A stretch of DNA of 64,000 nt from Sclerurus mexicanus (Eukaryota; Chordata; Aves; Passeriformes; Furnariidae), in contig VWZF01002935.1 of the NCBI GenBank assembly GCA_013396755.1, forward strand, positions 232,980 to 296,979, in the 5' to 3' direction. The notes beneath the pieces were generated by a model. It searched no databases. It worked only from the letters and a program-made list of their open reading frames with translations, and was not told where the DNA came from. Below are positions 11,181-22,720 of the stretch, one piece after another. Positions within the stretch are counted from its first letter, which is position 1, and each line of letters starts with the position of its first letter. The position numbers and the translations under genes were made by a program.

Positions 11181-14100
11181 AGGGCCGTGCTGAGGAAAGC
11201 GTCGGCCCTGGAGTACAAGATCCAGCGGAGAGCGCTGCGGAAGGAGGACTTCATTAACTACATCCAGGTGGGCTTTCCCGGGGGGCAGAGGGGCGGGTGG
11301 GACCGAGGAGCGTGTCCTGGCCCGCGTGGGACACAGGTGAGAACGCTGCCCCCCTCACCTGGTGCGCGACTCGGGGATGAGATCCAGGCTTCTCTGCTGC
11401 TTGGCCTTTTCCCGCAGTTTCTTGTCTCGCAGGGGTGCGGAGCCCCCGGTTCCCTGGTGTGCTGTGCACGTTGTAGTTCAGTGGAGTTAGTAAGCGGGAT
11501 GTCAGGAAAAAGCTCCTCAAAGGGCGGTCGGGCACTGAGTGTTTGGACAGTGGGCAGGGTGGGATTGTTGGGGTGTCTCTGCAGGGCCAGGGCTTTGTTG
11601 ATCCCTGTGGGTCTCTTCCAGCTCAGGATATTCTATGATATTATTTTTCCTGTGGCTAAACAAACTCCTAATTAGAAGTTTGGCTTGTGCATCACGATTT
11701 TAGGAATATGGGCTGCCAACAGCTCAAGTCTGAAATGTCACATGCAGGACAAATCCTCAATGTTAATTTCATTCAGTTTTAGAAATGTAGCGACCCAGTA
11801 AAAAATGATTGCTTAGGTTTTCCTGTCTGCAGTGTTTATTGTCCATCTGATCAGCTCTAACAAACTGGTTTTGCCTTAGTGTTTTATGCCTCATCATTTG
11901 CTTAGAATTTTTTTTTCTTCCCATTCTAGTATGAAATTAATCTGCTGGAACTGATCAAGAAAAGAAGAGCAGTAAGTTTGTCAGTTACTATTAAGAGTGC
12001 AGAATACTTTATGCCACATTTTCTGCTGCAATAAAATGAATATTTTCCCTCCTAGCGCATTGGATATTCCTTTAAGAAGGATGAAATTGAACACTCTATT
12101 CTGCATCGAGTCCACAGCCTGTTCAACAGAGCTACAGGAAAATGGAAAGTAAGTTGGTTTATTTGTACTGAGATTCCTGTTTTCTGCATGCCAGATTGTC
12201 CTACCAAGGTTTGCCTGTCAGTGTAGAAGTGATTTTGTATGTTGTGAGGTTGATTCTCTTCCTTTGTTCCTTTCCAATAGGATGATGTCCAGCTCTGGCT
12301 TTCACATGTTGCATTTTGCAAGCAGTGGGTGAGTTTTCAAATGCTGATCTTACCTGAGTTGAGATGCTGGATTAGTGTTTATTCAGACATCTGGAACTTG
12401 AACCAAAGACAGGCATATAAACTGTACTGCCACGTGTGTAATGCTGAATTAATTTGGATAATACTGTTGGAGCTCCCTGGGATTTTCACTGATGTCTGTA
12501 AGTGTAGAATTTGATTGAGAAGGAATTAGTATGAAATTGGATGCTCGCAGAGGCAAAGGTGAGGCTGACAGCATTAAATGTGGTGTACCAGTTGTTTTGT
12601 GAGAGCCATGATATTGGTTATATCTTCTCTGGAGTGAATGCCTCATCTCTGTGAGAATTGTGATTTTGTTCCAAATAGTTCCTTCAATAGCTGTGCTGAA
12701 AAGTCTAATTCTGGCATTTCTGTCCAAAGCAAAATGCAGTCTTTACCTCAGAAATGGTTATGAGACCCCAGGGTTGGGACTTGGGCAACATCTGTAGCTG
12801 TGGTTCAGAAAGGTTTGAGCTAGCTATTGTTATCTGGTCTGGTGACATTTGAACACTGGTCAGTATTGAACTAACAGGAGAAACTTTCTGCTGACGATAA
12901 AGTAGCAGAGAAGCATCTTTTCCAGTACAATTGCACTACAGCTTGTAACCTTTCCTAAGGAAACTTTGGTGCTGGTGGTTCCAGCCAGTACCAGAGTGGG
13001 TAAAACAAAACTATTTATTTTACAGAATGCAAAGCATCAGCTCAGTAAGGTGTTTTCTACCATGTTGGCCATTCATTCCAATAAACCAGGTAAATAAAAC
13101 AATGGTGAGTGCTGCATAAATGCCTCAGTGTAGATTGGATGTGTTGGTTAAAGTTCTTGTAGATCTCAGTTCGAGCTACTGGGGTGAAAGTTGCTATTCT
13201 CTTGTCTTTGCCTCGCTGCTGCTTCAGACAGGAGGGCTCTGACAGGGGTTGTGCTGAGCAATCATAAGGGGATATGAAGTAGGTCTGCCTGACCTTTTCC
13301 CAGGCACACTGGGGACTGGGTAAATGTATCAGAGGTGGGAGGTGCTGAATGCTCAAGACTGCTTTTTGGCTTTGGAGGATATCATTAGATCTGTAGCTAA
13401 ACCAGATTAAAGTTCCCGGATCTGCTTAGCTGCTTAGATCTGTCCTTCGGCTCAGTTTGACATGGGAGATAATCAGTTTTATTCCAATGCTGAGCTCATT
13501 TTGAGAGATTAAATTAGATTATTTATTTATTTCACCTGTTGCAGCACTGTGGATTATGGCAGCAAAGTGGGAAATGGAGACACGACTGTCGTCAGAGAGT
13601 GCCAGGCACTTGTTCCTTCGTGCTTTGCGCTTCCATCCAGAGTGCCCAAAGCTTTATCAAGAGGTGAGTTCCTGATCTACTTCTACAACCAGTTATTCGA
13701 TCAATCAGACCAAATCAGTTCAGCATATCTCTCAGGTCTGTCTGAGACAAGCGAAAAAAACCAGCAGGAAAATGTCAAAACCATTAAAAAACCACAACCC
13801 AAAATTCCCTTCTAAGGTAGTGTTAAGCTCTGCTGGGACACATTCACTGGGTTAGTCTGGTATTCCCAGCCTTTGCTGGGGAAATTAGTTTTCTCTGAGG
13901 GCAAGTTAAAGTTTAAAGAATGACTAAAAAGTGATCCTTGCTGCAGGTGGGAAAGTTCTGGACAAATAGGTAGGGCAGATAGTTATGTGCACAAGCCTTC
14001 AAAAACCAAGGCTCTTGGACATATGTGGGACGTGGGAAAGCCCTGATTTGTAGCCCCTCAGACCTTGTTTTAGCCTGTTTGTGCACTTCATTTTTATGAC

Positions 14101-17100
14101 TTACCCCCATCATGTCATTGTGCTGTCACTCTGGCAGTATTTCAGGATGGAGCTGATGCACGCTGAAAAACAGAGGAAGGAAAAGAGAGAATTTGAAAAA
14201 GCAAAGATGGACTTGGTAAGTCAACTGAACTTACTTAAGAGATACTGTCTGCCCGTGTATCGCACATTTGAGTGCCCAGTTTCAAGACATCTGGATTAAT
14301 GGTTTATTTGGCAATTGCTTAAAGAAAGTTTTTGTTCATGCCCTGTGTCTGTGTTGCTGCTGCTCAGATCAAATACTTCATATGTTGACTTTTTCTTTGC
14401 ATTTGTAAAATCTTTTATTACATTCTTCAGCCTGAAAATTAGTAGAAATTTCTGGAAAGGAATAGTTAAACTTACTGCTTCTTATTTCTTTAGAGTTGAC
14501 TTGTGCAAATTACATAAAAATAGATGAAGAAAAACATTAATACTTTCTTCTGTTTTTTTTCCTTGTTTGCAAAGTGATAGCTGAGAAAGGAAAATAGTTT
14601 TTTTAATTATATACCTGATATTGCAGGGGGAATTCAATTACTCTGAAGAGATTCTCAATGGGGAAATGGCTCGCATTGTCTACAGGGATGCTACTCAGAA
14701 AATTAAAGGTGATTTAGTATTTCTTGTACTTATTCAATAAAAACCCAGCTCTGCAGCAGGTAATGCTGATAGACTTAGCTCCAGTGCACACACTGAGATA
14801 CATTTTCAAATACACCACCTCTTCAGTAGGAGGCAGATAATGCCAGAGAATAGTTTAACAGTGCTCATAGTTCGGATTTCATGTCTTGCCTGCAGGCTGA
14901 CACCTCGTCAGCACAGCAGCTTTTGGGCTGAAGTGACAGTGCTGGGCTTGTGGTCTCAAAAATTGACTGTTTGAAAAAAAAAAAGAGGAAAGGGAGGACA
15001 GCTCAGAGTTACAGACCTTTTTTGCTTTGCTTATCCAACATTAAATGACACATAATCACCTGGCACTAGTGGCAAAGAAGTAAGAATTCAGACTAATAAT
15101 AAACCAGGTTAGATTATTTTAAATTAAGGTGGCTTGGTAAAAATAAGCCATTTTATTGAGAGAATTGGGTAAAATAACTGCAAAATAGTAGCAGATATCT
15201 TTGAGAAACCATGATAAATGGGATAGTTTGGAAGACAATGGGCAAAAACCAGTAAGGTTGAAAAGTAGTGGGGGAAAAAGGACATTAGAGGAAATTCCAG
15301 AAGGAGCTGGCTTAATTTAAACTCCTGGAGAAACACTGGAAGAAATAGGTATACAAATGATTTGTAAGCACCTAAAAATCAGGAGGTGAGCAATGGCAGA
15401 TGGGGATTCATAATCTAATTGTGCCACTTCTTGTCACTGGGCATTCTCAAAGCTAAGTGGTGGAGATGCAGGAGAGTGCTAACTCACAGACCTCTCCTGT
15501 GTCGGCTTTGGGAGGTCTGTCCCAAGCGTGGGGCCTTCTGGGTTCCATGGCAGAGCCAAGTGAAGGAGTAGAGGTTAAATTTGCAAGTGGAACCAAGCTA
15601 CAAAGTGTGCAACTGATGTAACATGTTGAGGAATTCTTTAATACCCCATTTGATAGCTGTTTTTTCTCCTCTTGAAATGTAGGTGTTGAGTTCCAGCTGG
15701 CTGTGCTCTCTATTGCAAAGCTCTTTGATTTTACCCAAGATTTGCAAAAAGAAATCCTTGAAAAGTGAGTCGTGGCTTTGTGTTGTGTTTCTATTTTCTT
15801 CTAGTTTGGTTTTAGAGCAACATTTTCTTATAACTTCTCTGATTTATAGTGGACTGACTGGACTTTGGGAACTAAAGGCTGTTCCTCTAGGGAAAATAGT
15901 GTTAAGGCTTTAATCCTTAAAGAAGAACAAAAGATGAGGCAAGTGTGTTCTTTAGAAAAGGATACTTGTGTCTAACTTCAGAAAGGGCTTTAAAATTCTG
16001 CTAAGAAGAATTTAAATAAAATATAGTTGTCACTAAATATTTACTGCACTCAGTTTCTGCAAATTCACTGCAGGAGCTGTGGATTTTCCTAGCCTGCTTT
16101 TGTGGGTTTTTTGGTCACTTAGCCATTAAGCACGTTTCTGTACCAATATAACAACCCTTCTAACCGTCCTGCAGATGAAGAATGGTGGCTGTGGGCTGTT
16201 ACAAACCCGGTGTGTTTAGTTTGCAGAGCAATTACACTGAGGATCCCCTGACGTGGGACTACATGGCCCGCCGTGAGCTGGAGCTGGGGGGGGCCCTGCA
16301 GCCCCCAGGACACAGCACAAAGCAGAAGAAGGTGTCAGAAATGGCCCAGAGGGAGGAACGGTGCTGTGCAGTCTTTGATGAGGCTGTGGGAGCAGTCCCG
16401 ACAGGTGAAACGTCCTGCCTGCCCATTTTAACAGTTTCTCCTGCTACTTGAGATCCTGTGACAGTCTTGAAGGGGCTGGCAGGCTCTGCCATGCCTAAGA
16501 GAAGGCAAACAGTTTTTAGGTGCTGCCTGTTGGGGATCTGTTTTCTGTGTTATTTGGGTTGTTGTCTGAAGCATTTATGCTCTCAAAGGAGTGGCCTAAG
16601 TGGAAGTGTGAGTATATTGGTGGTTAGCTGTGAGTGAGGAGTGGTTTGGAGTGGCTGTCCAGCTCCAGTATCTGGGATTGTCCTTACTCTCAAAGTAGGT
16701 TTTCAGGGGGCTGTCTGTGGAGTGGTCTCAAACTTGCTGCTGTGCAGCCTTTGAAGTCACAGAATAGTTTGGGTTGGAAGGGATCTTTAAAACTTTACAA
16801 AGAGTTAGTCTGCAGCTCATCCTGGGAAGCCATTTAAAATGTTAATGTTATAAATCCAGGGCCCCTTTTCATTTTAAGACAAAGCTGGCATTAACACTTT
16901 GCCTGGATTCTTTGTAATTCTTAAAGACAATTATTTGTGCTTACTCTTGTGGTTCTGTAAAGTGTGATATTATGCCTTTGCTTCTACAGAGGACATGTGG
17001 AAATGCTACATCACTTTTTGCCTAGAGAGATATAACAGGAAAACCAACAGTGAAGAATTAAAGCAAAAGGTAAAAGCTTATTAGGAAATCATACAAACAA

Positions 17101-20100
17101 ATCATCCCTATTTTTATTGACTTCTGTAATCCATCAGACAAGAAGAAATATATTTTAACATTTTGTCAGAAATACTTATCTGTGGCCATAATAAAACTGA
17201 TTTGCCATCTGAGGGGAGCACTGTTACTGTCAGGCTCACACATGGCTTTCCTGAACATGAATAAGCTGGGCATAACCCAGCCTTGTCAGTAAAGTACAGT
17301 GACCTCTTTGGGTGAAAGCTGACTGCAGACTTGTTAGTCAGAGAATCACAGAATCACTTGGGTTGGAGTGGACCTTAAATGTTCACTGACAGTCCTTGAA
17401 ACCTGTGCTTATTTGAAGAAAAGGATGAATTCAAATGAGTCTTGCAAATAAGTCTGAGCAAAGTTTGGTTCCGGCATGTGGGCAGTTTAATGATGCATCT
17501 GTGCTTGGGTATGACTCAGTGAATTAACTAATTATCTCTGCAGTTTGGTTCCCTTGTCATACAGTACAAGAACATTGCAACGTTGTTCTTTGCTCCTAAA
17601 GCAAGAGAAGTAATTCAAATGCTCAGATTTCCCCTTTATCTTGGAATGTTTGCAAGTACCTAAAGTATTAGTTAAGTAACATATTTAATTACATATTCAG
17701 TCGCATATTCATAGACAATCCACTGGGCTTTTTGAAACACTGGGATCTGATATTTACAGGATTAATGCTTGTTTTCTGTTTTCTTCTCTCTTGGTTCTAG
17801 AGGCTGGAGAGGACACTGAGTGTGTTCAACAAAGCCCACGAGTGTAACTTGCTGCCAGAAGCTCTCTATAAGCAGTGGGTAAGAGCTAGCCCACGACACA
17901 GATCGTGAGGCTTTCCTGCATTCTTTGTCTGCCTCTGCCATTTGGAGTAGACACACATGGGCAATATTGGTTCGAGGCCTTGCTTTTTAACAAGGTGTTC
18001 CAGTCTCTTGTGGTGCTGAGCTGTGTCTGCTGGGTTTCAGCTTCAGCTGCTGCTGGAGTCCAGCCTCTCAGAGAAGGCCCTGGAGGTGGCAGAAGCTGCA
18101 ACGAGGCGCTTCAGCCTGTCCGTGGAAACGTGGCAGATGAGGCTGCGAGTGCTGATCCAGCTGCAGAGGGGAGATGTGACCCAGTGTTTTGAAGAAGCTG
18201 TTAAACACGTGAAATCCAAGGTCTGTGCTGGGTTATGGGCTTGCATGGCTTGAGCTGGAAACCTCTGATGCTCGGTTGGTTGGGTTTTTCTCCCTTTATG
18301 AGGCATTCAAAGTCCCTAACCATTTTTAAGGTCAAAAATAAGGACCTGACATTTCACATGCATGTTGCATTCCCAAGTATTAGGGAACTGTAAATTCATT
18401 TCAAATTCACAGGGTTAAAGTCTGAATGCTCAAGGTGACACTTTGCATACTCTAGCAGTGAGCTGGTATTCTTTGTGTCTTACTTGAAAAATGTCTTCCC
18501 TTTTCTTCATTGTCCTGACACATGGTTTGTGTGTGTGGTATTTCAAGCCTTGAATGAGCTGTGTGCTCTCCTACTGTTCATTTCAAACCCTGGGCACAAG
18601 GACTGAGAAGAGGAAACAAGAAGGTGACTGTTTCTTTCGTTCTTGTTTGTGGAAGTTACCTTTGTACTGCAGTGCTCAGTGATGCAGAAGAACTTGTCCT
18701 TCATCCCTGGCAACAAGTAGTATTAGGAAGGAAATAGAAGTGATTTCAGTGTGCAGTGCAAAGTTGTCTTTCCAAGAGAACTGTGCCTAACGGACATTTT
18801 TTCCAGCAGCTGACACAGAACCTGGGGGATGTGTCTGTTTCTGTACATCAGTCACTGTGTTTCAGCTGTTTGATGTATCTGCTCACCTCGCAGGGCACTT
18901 TGCCACTGTGGACCCTCTGGGTGGAATGGAGTGAAGGCACAAAAAGCAAGGAAGACACAGAAGCTCTCTACCAGGTACTTGACTAACCAAAATCTAGTTT
19001 TAGGTCTGCCTTACATCAGATGTCTAAATAGGGAGAAGGCACTATTTGATTTTGTCTCCCTTGTTGCCTTTTAATTGTAGGTTATGTGTTTTTTTGTTTT
19101 GTTTTTTTCTTCCTTTTAAACTTGCAGAGATCCTTACATGCCACAACTCCTGCTGAATCTGTGACTATGAAAGAAATGTATCTTGACTGGACTTACAGAA
19201 ATGGTGGTTATAAGAAAGTTAAAAGAGTCTTTACCAGGTAACAAATAAAATCTTCAAACCTGATTGTTCTAGGGTGTATGTTAAAAAGCTCGAAGTCTAA
19301 AGTTACTTATTTTATTTCAGCCTCTGTGAAAATCGTCCATTTTCACTTGGCTTCTTCAGGAAAATGATCCAAATAGAAAAGGAGCAAGTAAGTTGTTGAA
19401 TATCCAATTAGTGCCTTGTATTTGTAAAATACACCTCTAACTTTGGATTTAAATAGGAAATAGAGTAGTGTTGTCAGTCTGTGATCAGTTCGTGTTTGTC
19501 TTCACAAGCTGATTCACAGGATGTGATACAAACCCAGTTCCATGGTAACTAATCTTGGGCAGTGTGTGCGTGTGCGTGTAATTGCCATGACTCTCTTCCT
19601 TTGTAAGAATCTAATCAAGCTGCAGATTCACTTCTGTACAAAATAAATGGCCATTTAATACCTTCCTTTGTTAGGAATCTTGCAAAATGCTTCATCTGAG
19701 AGAATACTATGAACGTGCCTTGAGGGAGTTTGGTTCAACAGATACTGGTAAGGGGATTCTATTTTTTATTTATTTATTCATTCATTCATTCATGCATTCA
19801 TTCATTCAGTGCTGCCTCGTTTATTTCCATCCATTTCAAAAGGCAGCTGTTTGTTCTGCCCTTTTGCTTGCTGTCATGCAGGGTGGAGCTTATTTTGCCT
19901 TACTATTTCTTCTGTGCCATTAAGTGTAGGACACTGCAGTGACCCCGCACTGTCAGCCCAGGGTCACTGGCACTGGGATGGCTTCAGCACAACCAGGAGC
20001 AAGTCAGGTTTTGACACTGACTGGCAAAAGAGATGTGTATCACGTTTAATCTGGATTTGTGAACAGTATGGAGCTCTACTTTTATAACCAGGAGTTGGGC

Positions 20101-20494
20101 AGTATTTTTTTAAGAAAGTACACAGCTCAGTTATTGTTTCATTATTTCTTAAGACATCACTGTTCCAGCTGGGAATAGAACCCAGGGTTTTGCTCAAGGT
20201 GCAGGATTGTTGTTTCATGAAATAAACCTTACTGCATTAACATCAAAGACACTTAGAAAAAGAGTCTCTAGCTAGGTTGGTTTGTTAAGTAATACCCAGT
20301 CAAAATCTAACCAGAACTTCTATTTTTCTTTCAAAGATCTCTGGCTGGATTATATCAAGGAGGAGCTCAATCATCCCCAAGGCAAACCAGAAAACTGTGG
20401 GAGCATTCACTGGCGAGCTATGAAGATGTTGCAGGGAGACCTGGTGCAAGATTTTATTTCCAAATATACTTTATTGCAAACTGGACATTTATGA
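10997..20494 (+). CDS. UTP6: UTP6 small-subunit processome component (19 coding exons)
   Basis: UTP6 is a nucleolar HAT-repeat scaffold of the SSU processome (UTP-B/PWP2 module), needed for U3-dependent cleavage toward 18S rRNA. Exons read: 10997-11088, 11183-11267, 11930-11971, 12056-12148, 12281-12328, 13026-13089, 13545-13663, 14138-14215, 14627-14708, 15683-15764, 16220-16404, 16990-17069, 17801-17878, 18041-18220, 18894-18974, 19128-19237, 19321-19387, 19675-19747, 20337-20494. All junctions are GT-AG and phase-consistent, giving 598 codons plus stop; human UTP6 has 597 residues. The start is MAERIEQRLEDRLPELEQLE in a good Kozak context (GCCATGG). Residues about 1-105 form the U3-associated N-terminal domain (LEYKIQRR, FINYIQ). 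HAT repeats follow, with phrases such as LWIMAAKWEME, LFLRALRFHPECPKLY, DPLTWDYMARRELE, LWTLWVEWSEG, YYERALREFGS and LWLDYIKEELNHP. The protein ends QTGHL. No frameshift or gap was seen. Introns are short and hold small CR1 pieces. Confidence 0.97.
11497..11646 (+). mobile_element. CR1 3' end in UTP6 intron 2
   Basis: Degenerate CR1 3' UTR: GTCAGGAAAAAGCTCCTCAA, a GTCGGGCACTG-like phrase, then TTGATCCCTGTGGGTCTCTT, CCAGCTCAGGATATTCTATG. This is the usual avian CR1 terminus with its octamer. It is intronic and far from both splice sites. Confidence 0.75.
16753..16796 (-). mobile_element. CR1 3' end in UTP6 intron 11
   Basis: GTCACAGAATAGTTTGGGTT followed by GGAAGGGATCTTTAAA is the reverse complement of a CR1 3' terminus. 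Only about 45 bp remain. Confidence 0.7.
17338..17386 (-). mobile_element. CR1 3' end in UTP6 intron 12
   Basis: AGAGAATCACAGAATCACTT, GGGTTGGAGTGGACCTTAAA is a short reverse-complement CR1 terminus, about 49 bp. Confidence 0.7.
19763..19808. repeat. (TTCA)n tetranucleotide microsatellite in UTP6 intron 18
   Basis: A (TTTA) stretch passes into about nine ATTC/TTCA units, with one GCAT interruption. It lies about 15 bp downstream of the exon 18 donor, so length variation would sit close to a splice site. Confidence 0.85.
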
Positions 20495-20573
20495 AAAACA
20501 ATACATAGTTATAACATGATAGTATGCATTTTTTTAACTTCTTTGTACAAAGGTAAATATGTTCCTGGAGCTT

Positions 20574-20579
20574 ATTAAA
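20574..20579 (+). promoter_or_regulatory. UTP6: Probable UTP6 polyadenylation signal (ATTAAA)
   Basis: ATTAAA lies 80 bp after the UTP6 stop codon and is followed by a T-rich stretch (GTTTACCTTCTTTACATTCTGTGTG). This is the first good hexamer downstream, so the 3' UTR is probably only about 100 bp. Transcript data would be needed to fix the site. Confidence 0.5.
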
Positions 20580-20599
20580 GTTTACCTTCTTTACATTCT

Positions 20600-21995
20600 G
20601 TGTGACTAAAAAAGAATCATCTGTTCCATTGCAGTCATTTCTAGTGTTGGTCCTGCCTGGGGCAAGTTCAAGTGCTCAGTTAGAGAAAGCAAAAGCATTG
20701 CTGAGGGTGTTCTCATTGAGACTTCTGAGAGCAAACTTCATCCTGCCTAAACATTCGGATAGTTACAGTGCATCAGCTTTTACACTCTGGAAATATTGCA
20801 GCACCTAAATGCAAAATACCCCAAACCAAACCCCATAAAAACTACTACACCTCGGGGTGATCTTTGTACCTTAGCAAACTGAATAATGAAAAGTGAAGCA
20901 CTTTTCATTAGGTAATCAGAAATCAGTAAAAATACAGTATTTATTGTTTCCTAGCCTTGAAGTCATCTGTACTCCATGACAAAACCAGCAGCAGTCTCTG
21001 CAGCCACCTTGCACTGGTGTTTGCAACCTGAGGATGCCTGAAAGGTAGAGGAGAGCTGAGATGTGTTAGACATGTCCCTGAGGTGAGAGCAGAAAGGTCT
21101 CACTTACACTTCAACTTTCTGTCCACCGTGCCTGAAAAATGGGTAATGGCTTTTTGGAGCAGCGCTGCCCTTGGCTGTTCACAGACCCACGTTTTCCCAT
21201 GGCAAAGCCAATAAATCAGCATAAATGCTATCCTTGGACCAACACAGAAACAAAAGTACAGGAACGTACAGCAATAGTTCCTTCAGGTAATTTCCCAGTG
21301 ACTGAAGGGTGACATAATGACAATGCAGGGATTTCTTTGAGATTTTTCACTCGAGTAGAAACTGCAGCTCCTCTCAGCAAATTCCACTAACTTTTGACTA
21401 GCTGGAACCAAAGTTTGGAGCAGCAGCCTGTCGAGATTGCTCCTTCTGTGGCCAGATCCAAAGGACGTCCCACCTTAACTCTCCCAAGCTTTTGGCCATG
21501 CCATTTCCTATGTCCCCACTAGCTCCCTGCCATCTCATGCCTGACCTTGAGATTTTCTCACTGATAATCCCTTACCCCCTCTCTGCCCCTTTGTTACTCC
21601 CTCTCCTGAACTTCTTGCTTCTTCAGTTGCACAATTAAACAGTGCAAAGTTTGGGTATTTTTAGTTTTAAGTCCAGCAAAGCCGGTACCCCCCTTTCACA
21701 GAGTTTGTCACTCACTGCGTTACCCACAGCCCTTCCAGGGACACACACCTGTCCCTGGGGCACCTGTCAGCCCAGGTGCTTCTCATTTCTCCGTGCTTTA
21801 TCCCCGCACGCTGCCAGCAGCAGCCCCAGTGAATCCTTGTCTTCTGGTGACGTGAGAATGCAACAGAGACGTTGATTTTTTTTTACTTTTTTTTTCCCCC
21901 ACAACTTTACGAGCAAAAAGGTGCTTTGTCACAGCTCTTAGGTCTGTGTTTGTCCTGGCCACAGTCTCTGCTCTGTGGTGGAGTTGGATGGATGA
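20600..21995. other. UTP6-COPRS intergenic stretch, no gene seen
   Basis: No recognisable coding sequence, RNA gene or dated repeat is visible here. GC content rises toward the right as the COPRS promoter region is approached. Confidence 0.6.
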
Positions 21996-22074
21996 TCTTG
22001 GGCTCTGAGGGGGAATGGGGTCTGGGGGCTCTGGGGGGAATGGGGTCTGGGGGCTCTGAGGGGGAATGGGTCTG
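21996..22074. repeat. G-rich minisatellite entering an assembly gap
   Basis: About three units of 25-26 bp made of GGGGCTCTGAGGGGGAATGG followed by GGTCTG, running straight into the Ns at 22075. G runs of 4-6 recur in each unit. The array length is unknown because of the gap. Confidence 0.8.
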
Positions 22075-22530
22075 NNNNNNNNNNNNNNNNNNNNNNNNNN
22101 NNNNNNNNNNNNNNNNNNNNNNNNNNNNNNNNNNNNNNNNNNNNNNNNNNNNNNNNNNNNNNNNNNNNNNNNNNNNNNNNNNNNNNNNNNNNNNNNNNNN
22201 NNNNNNNNNNNNNNNNNNNNNNNNNNNNNNNNNNNNNNNNNNNNNNNNNNNNNNNNNNNNNNNNNNNNNNNNNNNNNNNNNNNNNNNNNNNNNNNNNNNN
22301 NNNNNNNNNNNNNNNNNNNNNNNNNNNNNNNNNNNNNNNNNNNNNNNNNNNNNNNNNNNNNNNNNNNNNNNNNNNNNNNNNNNNNNNNNNNNNNNNNNNN
22401 NNNNNNNNNNNNNNNNNNNNNNNNNNNNNNNNNNNNNNNNNNNNNNNNNNNNNNNNNNNNNNNNNNNNNNNNNNNNNNNNNNNNNNNNNNNNNNNNNNNN
22501 NNNNNNNNNNNNNNNNNNNNNNNNNNNNNN
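22075..22530. other. Assembly gap (456 N)
   Basis: The run of N is bounded by G-rich repeat on the left and by C-rich repeat on the right (22531-22600, CCCGGCCCCTGTCTGTGCCC units). It covers the region where the COPRS promoter, and possibly an exon 1, would lie. Open frames crossing the Ns are meaningless. Confidence 0.98.
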
Positions 22531-22720
22531 CCCGGCCCCTGTCTGTGCCCCCACCCCCGGCCCCTGTGCCCTCCCCGGCCCCTGTCTGTGCCCCCTCGCT
22601 CGGGGTGTCTGTGCCCGCTCCTCGTGCCTCCCTCGCCATCGCCGCTCCCCGAGGGGCACGGCCGGGCCGAGGTTTGGGGTCAGTCCCGCTGGGGCTGAGG
22701 GATGAGCTGCAGGGTGAGCC
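22531..22720 (+). promoter_or_regulatory. COPRS: CpG-rich COPRS promoter / first-exon region
   Basis: A C-rich tandem segment (22531-22600) is followed by CpG-dense sequence (TCGCCATCGCCGCTCCCCGA, GGCACGGCCGGGCCGAGG). It ends with an ATG at 22702 and a strong splice donor AGG|GTGAGC at 22713/22714. This looks like the right half of a CpG-island promoter whose left half is lost in the gap. Confidence 0.55.

Noticed and set aside
10286..11254. 322-codon minus-strand open frame upstream of and across UTP6 exons 1-2
   Set aside because: It runs through the CR1 fragment, the octamer array (ITHSHTHRITESHT repeats) and the CpG island; it is a shadow of repeat sequence and of UTP6.
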